Shown: positions 52,606 through 61,934, counted from the first letter of the stretch. The stretch is DNA of 64,000 nt from Solibacillus silvestris_B (GCF_051967575.1 NZ_JBQCJW010000016.1:1-64000); one strand, 5' to 3'. Numbers and translations: made by a program. Notes: generated by a model not told the origin, from the sequence alone.

Positions 52606-52692
52606 AATTATCATCCCCTCGATTATGAAACCGTTCGAGAACGGAAATATTCAACTTCTATCTAAGGCGTGCCCATAAACATTCACTGGTAG

Positions 52693-52731
52693 AAGTTAAA
52701 GCCTCTAGTAGCTATCACAAATTCGGGCCAG
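52693..52731. repeat. Intergenic repeat copy A upstream of mutY
   Basis: Begins AAGTTAAAGCCTCTAG and ends AAATTCGGGCC. Both parts recur in the same order at 54377-54472 with an insertion between them. The 52606-52870 gap otherwise holds AT-rich sequence with the mutY promoter presumably near 52810-52840. Confidence 0.5.
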
Positions 52732-52870
52732 AGCTCTTTTGTCGATGAAATTTCAAATTGACCAAAATCGAATTGTGATGCAATTATACGGAGGCATCGT
52801 TTATTAATAGTATTTATTTTTATAATATACCCTTTTTTAAGGAAATAAAATCGAATTTTTGGAGGACATT

Positions 52871-53968
52871 GTGAACTATCAATATACAAAACAGTTTCGC
52901 CAAGCTTTAGTGCAATGGTTTTTGGAAGAGCATAGAGATTTGCCTTGGCGTCATACGAAAGAACCGTATAAAATTTGGGTATCCGAGGTGATGCTTCAAC
53001 AAACAAGAGTAGATACAGTCATACCGTACTACAATCGGTTTATGGAGAAATATCCGACATCGGAAAGTTTGGCGTATGCGCCTGAAGAAGAGCTGCTTAA
53101 GATGTGGGAAGGTCTTGGCTATTATTCCCGTGCGCGAAATTTACAGGCAGGTGTTAAAGAGGTTGTCGAAGTGTACGGTGGCAAAGTACCGGATAACCGC
53201 ATCGACATTTCGAAGCTGAAAGGTGTTGGCCCATATACAGCGGGGGCGATTTTAAGTATCGCATATGGAAAACCGGAGCATGCTGTAGATGGGAATGTTA
53301 TGCGTGTGCTAAGCCGCGTACTGAATATTGATGCAGATATTGCTTTGCCGAAAACAAAGAAAATTTTTGAAGATGCGGTGACAAAGCTTATTGACCACCA
53401 AAACGCATCTGCATTCAACCAAGGCTTAATGGAGCTAGGAGCCCTAATTTGTACACCAACTTCGCCAAAATGCCTGCTATGTCCTGTTCGGGAATATTGC
53501 ACCGCTTTCCATGAGGGTGACCCAGCTAGTTTACCCGTAAAATCCAAAAAAATAAAAGTGAAAAATATGGAATATGATGTTTATGCAGTCCGCGATCAAG
53601 AGGGCCGCTTTTTAATGGAAAAACGACCGGAAGAAGGGCTGCTCGCAAATATGTGGCAGTTCGTAATGATAGAGCGTTCATTGAATGAAGATAGTATATT
53701 CAAGCTTGGGAAGCAATATCATGTTAAAATTAACAAGCAATCCGCTGAGCCGATTTTAAGCTTTAAACATGTGTTTTCACATTTGAAATGGCATATCGAC
53801 AGCTATTTAGTAGATGTAGTGGAAGAAGGACATATGCTTCAGCAAAACACAGCCTTTTTTACGAGGGAACAAATTGACGGCTTGCCGATGCCGGTACCGA
53901 TGTTAAAAATTTGGCGAAAGTTAGAAGAAAATTTCGTGCATAATTCACCTGCTCACCGACCACAATAA
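52871..53968 (+). CDS. mutY: A/G-specific adenine glycosylase
   Basis: A 365-residue base-excision enzyme removing adenine mispaired with 8-oxoguanine. Catalytic E39 (SEVMLQQT), helix-hairpin-helix LKGVGPYTAGAI and D140 (AVDGNVMRV) are present. The [4Fe-4S] cysteines are C194, C201, C204 and C210, and a C-terminal NUDIX-like 8-oxoG recognition domain follows. GTG at 52871 lies 5 bases behind GGAGG. In Bacillales mutY sits next to sspE, as here. Confidence 0.94.
   Translation: MNYQYTKQFRQALVQWFLEEHRDLPWRHTKEPYKIWVSEVMLQQTRVDTVIPYYNRFMEKYPTSESLAYAPEEELLKMWEGLGYYSRARNLQAGVKEVVEVYGGKVPDNRIDISKLKGVGPYTAGAILSIAYGKPEHAVDGNVMRVLSRVLNIDADIALPKTKKIFEDAVTKLIDHQNASAFNQGLMELGALICTPTSPKCLLCPVREYCTAFHEGDPASLPVKSKKIKVKNMEYDVYAVRDQEGRFLMEKRPEEGLLANMWQFVMIERSLNEDSIFKLGKQYHVKINKQSAEPILSFKHVFSHLKWHIDSYLVDVVEEGHMLQQNTAFFTREQIDGLPMPVPMLKIWRKLEENFVHNSPAHRPQ
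53937..53967 (+). promoter_or_regulatory. Possible sigma-G promoter of sspE within mutY end
   Basis: TGCATA (53937-53942), 18 bases, CACAATA (53961-53967) resembles the forespore pattern TGAATA / CATACTA. It would give a very short leader to sspE. Confidence 0.4.
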
Positions 53969-53989
53969 TGGTCATGGAGGTGACAAAAG

Positions 53990-54277
53990 ATGAATCGCAA
54001 CGAACAAAACCGCAATAAGCAACAAAACCAATTCCAAAAAAACAAGCAACAAAACAATCGTGAGGAATTTGGTCAGGAGCAAAACTTTAACGAGTTTAAG
54101 CAACAAAACCAAAACCAAAATCAAAAACAAAACCAAAGAAATAATCAACAAAACAATCGTGAAGAGTTTGGACAAGAACAAAACTTCAACGAGGTGCAAC
54201 AACAAAACCAAAAACAAAAACGCGAACAAGAGCAGCGCAACGCGCAGTTCGCAAAACGAAATAACAATAACTTCTAA
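53990..54277 (+). CDS. sspE: Gamma-type small acid-soluble spore protein
   Basis: A 95-residue Gln/Asn-rich protein containing two copies of the block NNREEFGQEQNFNE (starting at about residues 22 and 55), the hallmark of gamma-type SASP SspE. It is stored in the spore core as an amino acid reserve and degraded by the Gpr protease in germination; the repeated EF-containing sites are the expected cut sites. ATG follows GGAGGTGAC. The two DNA repeats lie 99 bases apart. A terminator follows. Confidence 0.94.
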   Translation: MNRNEQNRNKQQNQFQKNKQQNNREEFGQEQNFNEFKQQNQNQNQKQNQRNNQQNNREEFGQEQNFNEVQQQNQKQKREQEQRNAQFAKRNNNNF

Positions 54278-54290
54278 CGGAGTGCAGGAG

Positions 54291-54327
54291 GATGTTCTGA
54301 AAGTGTAAACTTTCAGAGCATCTTTTT
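54291..54327 (+). terminator. Terminator of sspE
   Basis: Stem GATGTTCTGAAAG / CTTTCAGAGCATC followed by six T residues. Confidence 0.9.
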
Positions 54328-54376
54328 TGTTATCGGCTTCTTTTACCGACGTAGTTTTTCAAGCCGCTGCTAAAAA

Positions 54377-54472
54377 AAGTTAAAGCCTCTTGGCGACATT
54401 GCAAATTTGACCGCAATTACAGTGAGGGGGGATTTGCCTGAGGATTTTCATACATATTAAAAATTCGGGCCA
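54377..54472. repeat. Intergenic repeat copy B (sspE-ygaC gap)
   Basis: Starts AAGTTAAAGCCTCTTGGCG and ends AAAATTCGGGCC, matching copy A (52693-52731) at both ends. Copy A lacks the middle part containing ACCGCAATTACAGTGAGG. The 310-base gap holds only this repeat, the sspE terminator and the presumed ygaC promoter. Confidence 0.5.
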
Positions 54473-54587
54473 TTTTCACACAAAATTGAAAATAATCGCA
54501 TTCGAACTACAAGTTTTGGCAAAGCATTGTTATAATACAATAAAGACTGCTAGAATTTTTAGCTAAGACGAAAAGGTGGGCTTTAAA

Positions 54588-55136
54588 ATGGCATTACCGA
54601 TTGAAGGAGAAACAATCCAAATACATAGTTATAAGCACAATGGTAATATCCACCGTGTCTGGCAAGAAACGATGGTGTTGAAGGCGACGAAAAATATTAT
54701 TATCGGTGCGAATGAAAAGACGCTTGTTACGGAATCCGATGGGCGTACATGGCTGACGCGTGAGCCATCAATTTGCTACTTCCACGCGGAGCACTGGTTC
54801 AATATTATCTGTATGCTGCGCGAAGATGGCGTGTATTACTACTGCAACATCAGTTCGCCATTTGTGTTTGATAACAACTGCCTGAAGTATATTGATTATG
54901 ACTTAGATGTAAAAGTGTTCCCTGATATGAGTCATGCATTATTGGACGAGGATGAATATGAGCAGCACAAATCGGAAATGAATTACCCGGAAGTCATCGA
55001 TAAAATTTTAAAGCGCAATGTAAAAACATTGGTGAGCTGGATTGAACAGCGCCGCGGTCCATTTGCCCAGGATTTTATACAGTCATGGACAAGTCGCTAT
55101 GAGTTATTAAGTGAAATTCAAGCAAATAAAGAATGA
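54588..55136 (+). CDS. ygaC: Nucleoside tri-/diphosphate phosphatase, DUF402 (YgaC)
   Basis: A 182-residue cytosolic protein of the DUF402/UPF0374 (Ntdp) family. Conserved segments are WLTREPSICYFH, YYYCNISSPF and the acidic YIDYDLDVKVFPD, which bind metal in the phosphatase. It hydrolyses nucleoside tri- and diphosphates in characterised members. ATG at 54588 follows AAGGTGGG. It lies between sspE and ygaD as in B. subtilis (ygaB is missing here). Confidence 0.9.
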   Translation: MALPIEGETIQIHSYKHNGNIHRVWQETMVLKATKNIIIGANEKTLVTESDGRTWLTREPSICYFHAEHWFNIICMLREDGVYYYCNISSPFVFDNNCLKYIDYDLDVKVFPDMSHALLDEDEYEQHKSEMNYPEVIDKILKRNVKTLVSWIEQRRGPFAQDFIQSWTSRYELLSEIQANKE

Positions 55137-55141
55137 ATGAA

Positions 55142-55176
55142 GCACAAGTAACTAATAATAGGTTGCTTGTGTTTTT
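55142..55176 (+). terminator. Terminator of ygaC
   Basis: Stem GCACAAGTAAC / GTTGCTTGTGT with TTTTC tail. Confidence 0.75.
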
Positions 55177-55268
55177 CTTTCGGGTAAAGTTCCTATATAA
55201 ATGTAAAATGGGGAATTATGATATGATAGTTGCTGTTGCAAAATTTCTGAAGGGAAGTGTTTTTTGCA

Positions 55269-57014
55269 TTGGATAGTATTAAACGCTATATGCGGTTCGT
55301 AAAGCCGTATAAAATGCTGCTTTTTTTAACAATCGTCATCGGAATACTTAAATTTGCGATACCGCTTTTTTTACCGTGGCTGTTGCAAATTATTATAGAT
55401 GATATATTACTGAATGAAGGTTTGTCTACGGATGAAAAGATGAAGCAATTATTCACTTGGATCGGTATTTCGCTCGTGCTGTTTTTCATCATCCGGCCAC
55501 CTATCGAATATTACCGCCAATACTTTGCGCAAAATTTAAGCAACAATATTTTATTCGATATCCGGAAAGAATTGTACGCGCATTTACAGAAACTAAGTTT
55601 AAAGTATTATGCAAATACCCGCGCTGGAGAGGTTATTTCGCGTGTCATTAACGATGTCGAGCAAACGAAAAACTTTGTAATGACGGGATTAATGAACTTA
55701 TGGCTGGATTTGGCGACAATTTTAATCGTCATTGCGGTCATGTTCGCAATGGATGTAAAACTGACGCTCGTCTCGCTGATTGCGCTTCCGTTTTATGCAT
55801 TTAGCGTGAAGTATTTCTTTGGGAAACTGCGAAGCTTGACGAAGGAGCGGTCACAGGCATTAGCCGGTGTCCAAAGCTATTTGCATGAGCGTGTGGCAGG
55901 GATGAGCATTATTAAAAGCTTCACATTGGAAAAGCATGAGCAAAAAATATTTGACGAAACGAATGGCGAGTTTTTAAATAAAGCGCTTGCGCATTCACGC
56001 TGGAACGCCAAATCTTTTGCCGTAGTCAATACGATAACGGATATGGCGCCATTAATCGTCATCGGCTATGCGGGTTACCAATATTTGCAAGACGCGCTTT
56101 CCATCGGTGTAATGGTCGCGTTTTATGCCTATATTGAGCGCTTATATGGACCATTGCGTCGATTAGTAAGCTCGTCGACAACATTGACACAATCAATCGC
56201 CTCAATGGATCGCATGTTTGAGCTGATGGATGAAAAATATGATGTGCAAAATAAGAAAAATGCGGAAATGCTGCCGCCAGCAAAAGGAAAGCTCCAATTT
56301 GAAAACGTTACATTCCAATATGAGCAAGAAGGAAAAACGATTTTAAATCAGATCAATTTCACAATTGAGCCTGGACAAACTGTTGCCTTTGTTGGTATGA
56401 GTGGCGGAGGGAAATCTACAATCGTCAGTTTAATTCCGCGATTTTATGACGTTACAGAGGGTGCGGTAAAAATTGATGACCGAAATGTTAAGGATATCAT
56501 GATTGAATCTTTGCGTTCTCAAATAGGGATAGTATTGCAAGATAATATTCTATTTAGTGATTCTGTAAAGCAAAATATTTTGATGGGAAATCCGAACGCA
56601 ACAGATGAAGAAATAATTGCCGCTGCCAAAGCTGCCAATGCCCACGACTTCATTATGAACTTGCCGGACGGCTACAATACAAAAGTAGGAGAGCGTGGCG
56701 TCAAGCTTTCCGGGGGACAAAAACAGCGTGTTGCAATCGCGCGCGTATTTTTGAAAAACCCGCCGATTTTAGTTTTGGATGAAGCCACTTCTGCGCTTGA
56801 TCTTGAAAGTGAAGCACTCATTCAAGATTCACTTGACCGATTGGCGCATGACCGTACGACGATCATTATTGCACATCGACTGTCTACAATTACACATGCA
56901 CATAAAATTTTCGTTATTGAACATGGGGAAGTTGTGGAATCAGGCACACATCAAATACTAATGGAGCAAGAGGGAGCATATTATAATTTATTCCAAGTAC
57001 AAAAATTAGATTAG
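55269..57014 (+). CDS. ygaD: ABC transporter, fused permease-ATPase (YgaD, MDR type)
   Basis: A 581-residue half-transporter exporter. Six transmembrane helices fill the first about 310 residues. The ATPase has Walker A GMSGGGKST, signature LSGGQKQR, Walker B ILVLDEATSALD and the H-loop IIAHRLST. It should homodimerise and export lipids or drugs. The TTG at 55269 is chosen because it matches the usual family start MDSIKRYM; the ribosome binding site AAGGGAAG is 12 bases away. A terminator follows. Confidence 0.9.
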   Translation: MDSIKRYMRFVKPYKMLLFLTIVIGILKFAIPLFLPWLLQIIIDDILLNEGLSTDEKMKQLFTWIGISLVLFFIIRPPIEYYRQYFAQNLSNNILFDIRKELYAHLQKLSLKYYANTRAGEVISRVINDVEQTKNFVMTGLMNLWLDLATILIVIAVMFAMDVKLTLVSLIALPFYAFSVKYFFGKLRSLTKERSQALAGVQSYLHERVAGMSIIKSFTLEKHEQKIFDETNGEFLNKALAHSRWNAKSFAVVNTITDMAPLIVIGYAGYQYLQDALSIGVMVAFYAYIERLYGPLRRLVSSSTTLTQSIASMDRMFELMDEKYDVQNKKNAEMLPPAKGKLQFENVTFQYEQEGKTILNQINFTIEPGQTVAFVGMSGGGKSTIVSLIPRFYDVTEGAVKIDDRNVKDIMIESLRSQIGIVLQDNILFSDSVKQNILMGNPNATDEEIIAAAKAANAHDFIMNLPDGYNTKVGERGVKLSGGQKQRVAIARVFLKNPPILVLDEATSALDLESEALIQDSLDRLAHDRTTIIIAHRLSTITHAHKIFVIEHGEVVESGTHQILMEQEGAYYNLFQVQKLD

Positions 57015-57022
57015 ATGTTAGT

Positions 57023-57062
57023 GGCTATGCTGAAAAAAAGTAACTCAGCATAGCCTTTTTTT
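57023..57062 (+). terminator. Terminator of ygaD
   Basis: Stem GGCTATGCTGA / TCAGCATAGCC followed by seven T residues. Confidence 0.92.
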
Positions 57063-57151
57063 GTACGCTTTTCTTTAATTAAAAAATACATTTTTTTACG
57101 ATAATGTTGTAAATTGCTAGATGTTATAATATTATATTTTCAAATACTTTT

Positions 57152-57166
57152 AATCTTCAGAAAATT
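57152..57166. promoter_or_regulatory. CodY box upstream of peptide transporter 2
   Basis: AATCTTCAGAAAATT matches the CodY consensus AATTTTCWGAAAATT at 14 of 15 positions. It ends two bases before the GAGGTGG ribosome binding site of the first ATPase gene, so CodY would act near or after the transcription start. Confidence 0.7.
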
Positions 57167-57177
57167 GAGGTGGTTGA

Positions 57178-58197
57178 ATGAGTCGAAAAGCTGTACTTGA
57201 AGTGAGAGAGTTAGAAACTACATTTTTTTCAGACAGTGGGAAAGTTGCAGCTGTCGATCGGATTAGCTTTTCAATTCAAGAAGGAGAAGTTCTCGCCATC
57301 GTAGGGGAGTCTGGGTGTGGTAAAAGTGTAACATCACTATCGATAATGGGCTTAGTACCGAGTCCCCCGGGAAAAATAACAAATGGAGAGATATTGCTGA
57401 AAGGGCAAGACATATCAAAGCTCTCAGATAAGCAAATGCGCAAAATCCGCGGAAATGAAATTGCAATGATTTTCCAAGAGCCAATGACATCTCTTAATCC
57501 ATTATTTACGATAGGGAATCAATTAATCGAAGCGATACGAATCCATCATCCGAAATGGTCAAAGAAGGAATCGGCCGCACGTGCAGTTGAAATGATGAAG
57601 CTGGTAGGTTTACCGAGAGCTGAACAATTGCTGAAAGATTATCCACATCAGCTTTCGGGTGGGATGCGGCAACGCGTAATGATTGCGATGGCATTGGTAT
57701 GCAATCCTAAAGTGCTCATTGCAGACGAACCAACAACTGCACTTGACGTAACAATTCAAGCGCAAATTTTAAAGCTGATGCGCGATTTGAATGAACGATT
57801 GAATACAGCCGTTCTGCTCATCACACATGATTTAGGTGTCGTTGCTGAAACGTGCGAGCGTGTCATTGTCATGTATGCTGGACAAATCGTCGAAGAAGCA
57901 CCTGTCGACGAAATTTTCAAAAACCCTCAGCATCCTTATACGAAAGGACTCATTCAGTCTGTACCCGATATGCGCTATAAAAAGGATACGCTCTATTCCA
58001 TTCCAGGAAATGTACCAAAACCCGGCTCAATTTTAGAAGGGTGTCGTTTTGCGGCACGTTGTGAATATGCATTTGAACGTTGTTTAACGAGCAATCCTCC
58101 GCTTTACGAAACGTCAGGGGCGCATCGGGCAAGATGTTTCTTGCTGGATATAGAGGAAGGGGGGATTTCGCATGTCGAAAGTGCTGCTGAAAGTTGA
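57178..58197 (+). CDS. Peptide ABC transporter ATPase (DppD/OppD type)
   Basis: A 339-residue ATPase with Walker A GESGCGKS, signature LSGGMRQR, Walker B LIADEPTTALD and the C-terminal CRFAARC motif of oligopeptide importers. ATG follows GAGGTGGTTGA. It heads the second peptide transporter operon, ordered ATPase-ATPase-binding protein-permease-permease. It overlaps the next ATPase by 26 bases. The protein is clearly paralogous to the 18546-19583 product. Confidence 0.92.
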   Translation: MSRKAVLEVRELETTFFSDSGKVAAVDRISFSIQEGEVLAIVGESGCGKSVTSLSIMGLVPSPPGKITNGEILLKGQDISKLSDKQMRKIRGNEIAMIFQEPMTSLNPLFTIGNQLIEAIRIHHPKWSKKESAARAVEMMKLVGLPRAEQLLKDYPHQLSGGMRQRVMIAMALVCNPKVLIADEPTTALDVTIQAQILKLMRDLNERLNTAVLLITHDLGVVAETCERVIVMYAGQIVEEAPVDEIFKNPQHPYTKGLIQSVPDMRYKKDTLYSIPGNVPKPGSILEGCRFAARCEYAFERCLTSNPPLYETSGAHRARCFLLDIEEGGISHVESAAES

Positions 58198-59149
58198 GAA
58201 TCTAAAAAAATACTTTCCGATTCGCCATGGGATGTTTGCCCGCCATATCGGGGATGTAAAGGCGGTGGATAATGTATCTTTTGAGCTGTTTGAAGGGGAA
58301 ACACTTGGCATTGTCGGTGAATCAGGTTGTGGTAAATCGACAACAGGAAGGGCAATTATGCGCTTGCATGAACCGACAGATGGCAAAGTGACATTTGATG
58401 GTGTGGAGCTAATGCAATTGAATAGTGAGCAAATGCGGAAAGTCCGAAGAGAAATTCAAATGGTGTTTCAAGATCCGTACGCATCGCTGAACCCGAGACA
58501 TACAGTGGAAAAAATATTGGAAGAACCGTTAATCGTACACGGGATAGGCAATGCGAAGGAACGAAAAAAGAAAGTCCGCGAATATTTGGAAATAGTCGGA
58601 TTAAGCTCATATCATGCAAAGCGTTATCCCCATCAATTCAGCGGCGGGCAAAGGCAGCGTATCGGTATTGCAAGAGCCTTGATGACAAACCCTAAGTTAA
58701 TAATCGCAGATGAACCCGTATCTGCACTTGATGTGTCAATACAAGCGCAAGTTTTAAACTTAATGCAAAAATTGCAGGAAGATTTAAAGCTCACGTATAT
58801 ATTCATTGCGCATGATTTAGGAGTTGTACGGCATATAAGCGACCGTGTAGGTGTGATGTACTTAGGGAGGCTTGTCGAACTTGCAGAGAGCGAATCATTA
58901 TACTTGGAGCCATTGCATCCATATTCACAGGCGCTTTTATCGGCAGTGCCAATCCCGGATCCGCAGTTTGAAAGAGAGCAGCTATTGCTGAAGGGAGATA
59001 TTCCGAGCCCTTCAAATCCTCCGGCAGGATGCACGTTCCACACCCGTTGCCCATATGCAATGGAGAAATGCAAGCAAATCGTGCCAATACTGCAGCAAGT
59101 GAAAACAGGTCATTCTGTAGCGTGTCATTTATATGATGCGCCGCAATGA
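58172..59149 (+). CDS. Peptide ABC transporter ATPase (DppF/OppF type)
   Basis: A 325-residue ATPase with Walker A GESGCGKS, signature FSGGQRQR, Walker B IIADEPVSALD and a C-terminal CTFHTRCP motif. It starts inside the end of the preceding gene behind GAAGGGGGG, so it is coupled to it. It heterodimerises with the D-type subunit to drive import. The paralog at 19555-20568 has DEAVSALD instead of DEPVSALD. Confidence 0.92.
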   Translation: MSKVLLKVENLKKYFPIRHGMFARHIGDVKAVDNVSFELFEGETLGIVGESGCGKSTTGRAIMRLHEPTDGKVTFDGVELMQLNSEQMRKVRREIQMVFQDPYASLNPRHTVEKILEEPLIVHGIGNAKERKKKVREYLEIVGLSSYHAKRYPHQFSGGQRQRIGIARALMTNPKLIIADEPVSALDVSIQAQVLNLMQKLQEDLKLTYIFIAHDLGVVRHISDRVGVMYLGRLVELAESESLYLEPLHPYSQALLSAVPIPDPQFEREQLLLKGDIPSPSNPPAGCTFHTRCPYAMEKCKQIVPILQQVKTGHSVACHLYDAPQ

Positions 59150-59181
59150 TAATAGATTAAATAATCTAGGGGGTTTTTGTA

Positions 59182-60828
59182 TTGAAGAAAGGTAAAGTGT
59201 ATTTATTAAGTCTCATTATGCTTTTGACGATGTCGCTGTTTTTGGCTGCATGCGGGGCTGACGATGAAGATGCGTCGACAGCAGATCCAGATACAGATTC
59301 AAGTTCGACAAATACAGATAGCGACACAACAGACAATTCAAGTTCTTCAACACCTCAAGTATTAGTATTTGGCCGCGGGGCGGATTCGGTTTCACTTGAT
59401 CCAGGCATTGTAACTGACGGCGAATCATTTAAAGTCACACAAAACCTTTTCGAGACATTATTGAATTTCGGAGAGCAAGATACAACGATTCATCCGGGCT
59501 TGGCGAAGGAATGGAAAGTTAGCGATGATGGCTTAACTTACACATTCCAGCTTCAGGAAGGCGTTAAATTCCATGATGGCACAGATTTCAATGCAGAAGC
59601 TGTCATTAAAAACATCAATCGCTGGAAAGGCGGTAAAGAGGAAGACTTCTACTATTTCAACTCGATGTTTAAAGCGGAAGGCGAAGATATCATTAAAGAT
59701 GTAACAGCTGAAGGGGACCATACTGTTATATTCACACTTACTCGCCCGCAAGCACCATTCCTTAAAAACTTGGCGATGAGCCCGTTCGGTATTGGTTCAC
59801 CGACTGCATTTGAAGCAGCAGGCGATAAATTCGGCGACCAACCAGTTGGAACAGGTCCATTCAAATTTACAGATTGGAAGCGCAATGACTCAATTACAAT
59901 AGAGAAATTTGCGGATTACTGGCAAGAAGGTTTACCGAAATTAGATAAAGTTATCTTCCGTTCAATTCCGGATAACTCTGCTCGTCTAAATGAATTAATG
60001 GCAGGCAATATCGATTTAGCTGATGGCGTTAACCCTTCAGACGGTAAAACAGTGGAAGGTGATTCTACTTTACAACTGATTGAACGTCCATCAATGAATA
60101 TTGGCTATTTAGGTTTAACGAATACACGCGCACCGTTTGATAACAAACTGGTACGTCAAGCGGTGAACTATGCAATCGATAAACAGGCGATTGTTGATGC
60201 GTTCTTTGAAGGACGTGCAGAAGTGGCGGCAAACCCGATGCCATCATCAATTAGCGGTTACAATGATGCAATTTCTCCATACCCTTATGATCCGGAAAAA
60301 GCGAAATCTTTATTAGCTGAAGCTGGTTATGACGGAAAAGAAATTGAGTTATGGGCAATGCCAGTACCTCGTCCATATATGCCGGACGGAGCAAAAGTGG
60401 CGGAAGTTATTCAGAAAAACTTAGAAGATGTTGGTATCCCATCGAAAATCGTAACATTTGAGTGGGCAACATATTTAGAGAAAGCGAAAAACGGTGAAGC
60501 GGATGCGTTTATGCTTGGCTGGACCGGAGACAACGGAGATGCGGATAACTTCATTTACACATTGTTGGATAAAGACAATATCGGTTCAAACAACTATGCG
60601 TTCTACTCCAATGAGGAAGTGCATGGGTTATTAATCAAGGCACAATCAGAAACGGATGAAAACGTGCGTAATGATCTATACAAAAAAGCGCAGGAAATCA
60701 TTCATGAAGATGCGCCGTGGGTACCACTTGCCCACTCGACACCATTGTTAGCAGCAAAAGCAGGGGTGAAAGACTTCAAGCCGCATCCAACAGGTTCTGA
60801 TAAATTGGATAAAGTGTCAATTGAATAG
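59182..60828 (+). CDS. Peptide ABC transporter substrate-binding lipoprotein
   Basis: A 548-residue family 5 binding protein with lipobox LAAC (cysteine 24) and an Asp/Ser/Thr-rich linker. The family segment VKFHDGTDFNAEAVIKNINR and the repeated LLAEAGYDGKEIELW layout are typical of DppE/AppA/OppA. TTG start behind TAGGGGG. It captures peptides at the outer face of the membrane for the following permeases. A hairpin downstream suggests it is made in excess over the permeases. Confidence 0.9.
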   Translation: MKKGKVYLLSLIMLLTMSLFLAACGADDEDASTADPDTDSSSTNTDSDTTDNSSSSTPQVLVFGRGADSVSLDPGIVTDGESFKVTQNLFETLLNFGEQDTTIHPGLAKEWKVSDDGLTYTFQLQEGVKFHDGTDFNAEAVIKNINRWKGGKEEDFYYFNSMFKAEGEDIIKDVTAEGDHTVIFTLTRPQAPFLKNLAMSPFGIGSPTAFEAAGDKFGDQPVGTGPFKFTDWKRNDSITIEKFADYWQEGLPKLDKVIFRSIPDNSARLNELMAGNIDLADGVNPSDGKTVEGDSTLQLIERPSMNIGYLGLTNTRAPFDNKLVRQAVNYAIDKQAIVDAFFEGRAEVAANPMPSSISGYNDAISPYPYDPEKAKSLLAEAGYDGKEIELWAMPVPRPYMPDGAKVAEVIQKNLEDVGIPSKIVTFEWATYLEKAKNGEADAFMLGWTGDNGDADNFIYTLLDKDNIGSNNYAFYSNEEVHGLLIKAQSETDENVRNDLYKKAQEIIHEDAPWVPLAHSTPLLAAKAGVKDFKPHPTGSDKLDKVSIE

Positions 60829-60843
60829 AAAAGATTTTTAACA

Positions 60844-60873
60844 AAAGGGGAGGGAATATTCCTCTCCTTTTTT
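60844..60873 (+). terminator. Internal (leaky) terminator between binding protein and permeases
   Basis: Stem AAAGGGGAGG / CCTCTCCTTT followed by TTTC, inside the operon. Confidence 0.65.
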
Positions 60874-60913
60874 CAACGAGCAGAAACTTACATTCATAAA
60901 AGGGGTGAAGAGC

Positions 60914-61918
60914 ATGCTTCACTACATCGGCAAACGTCTACTACATTTAATACCCGTGTTGCTCGGAATGACTTTTTTAGTATTCCTCATTATTCGTGCC
61001 ATTCCGGGGGATCCGGCCCAAGTTATTTTAGGACAGCAAGCTACTGCGGATGCAATTGCAGCGCTTCGCCAAAAGCTAGGCCTCGATAATCCGTGGTATA
61101 TTCAGTATTTTGATTATCTTAAAGGAATTTTTACAGGCGATTTAGGCGAGTCGTTGAGAACGAGGCAGCCAATTTCCGCTGAAATGTGGCCATATTTGGC
61201 TGCCACATTTGAACTGGCATTTTTCGCGATGATTTTAGCGATTATCATCGGTGTAAATGCAGGGATTATTTCGGCATGGTTCCAAAATTCATGGTTCGAC
61301 TATTTAGCAATGGTTATTGCGCTAGTTGGGGTTTCAATGCCGATTTTCTGGCTTGGTCTAATGGAGCAATGGGCTTTCAGTATTCAACTGGGCTGGCTGC
61401 CAACATCAGGTCGCCAGGAAGTACGGGATCCTGTAATAGCGACCACACATTTTTATTTGATCGATACATTGTTGCAAGGGCGCTTTGATCAATTTGTTGT
61501 TGTATTAAAGCATTTATTCTTGCCGGGCATTGCGCTTGCGACGATCCCTACAGCAATTATTGCACGAATGACAAGAGCGTCCATGCTCGAAGTGATGCGC
61601 TCGGATTTTGTTCGCACAGCACGGGCAAAAGGGCAGAAGATGTTCATCGTTGTTTATAAGCACGCATTGAAAAATGCATTGATTCCAGTATTAACGGTAG
61701 TAGGTTTACAAACGGGAATACTTTTAGGCGGCGCCATTTTAACTGAAACAATCTTTAGCTGGCCGGGTATTGGTCGCTATATATATGAAGCGATAGGATT
61801 CCGTGATTATCCTGTCATTCAGTCAGGCATTTTAATTGTGGCCTTTTTATTCGTCATGATTAATTTGATTGTCGACATTTTATATACAGTGATCGATTCA
61901 CGCATTAAATACAACTAG
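60914..61918 (+). CDS. Peptide ABC transporter permease (DppB/OppB type)
   Basis: A 334-residue permease with about six helices, the start YIGKRLLHLIPVLLGMTFLV and loop FVRTARAKGQKMFIVVYKHA. The ATG at 60914 has GGGGTG six bases upstream; a GTG at 60905 lies in that site. It forms the channel with the next permease, which starts 17 bases after its stop. Confidence 0.9.
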   Translation: MLHYIGKRLLHLIPVLLGMTFLVFLIIRAIPGDPAQVILGQQATADAIAALRQKLGLDNPWYIQYFDYLKGIFTGDLGESLRTRQPISAEMWPYLAATFELAFFAMILAIIIGVNAGIISAWFQNSWFDYLAMVIALVGVSMPIFWLGLMEQWAFSIQLGWLPTSGRQEVRDPVIATTHFYLIDTLLQGRFDQFVVVLKHLFLPGIALATIPTAIIARMTRASMLEVMRSDFVRTARAKGQKMFIVVYKHALKNALIPVLTVVGLQTGILLGGAILTETIFSWPGIGRYIYEAIGFRDYPVIQSGILIVAFLFVMINLIVDILYTVIDSRIKYN

Positions 61919-61934
61919 GGGGGAGGCGCATAGC

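Noticed and set aside
56300..56320. Catabolite-responsive (cre) site
   Set aside because: One required base does not fit and it lies within the ygaD coding region far from a start.
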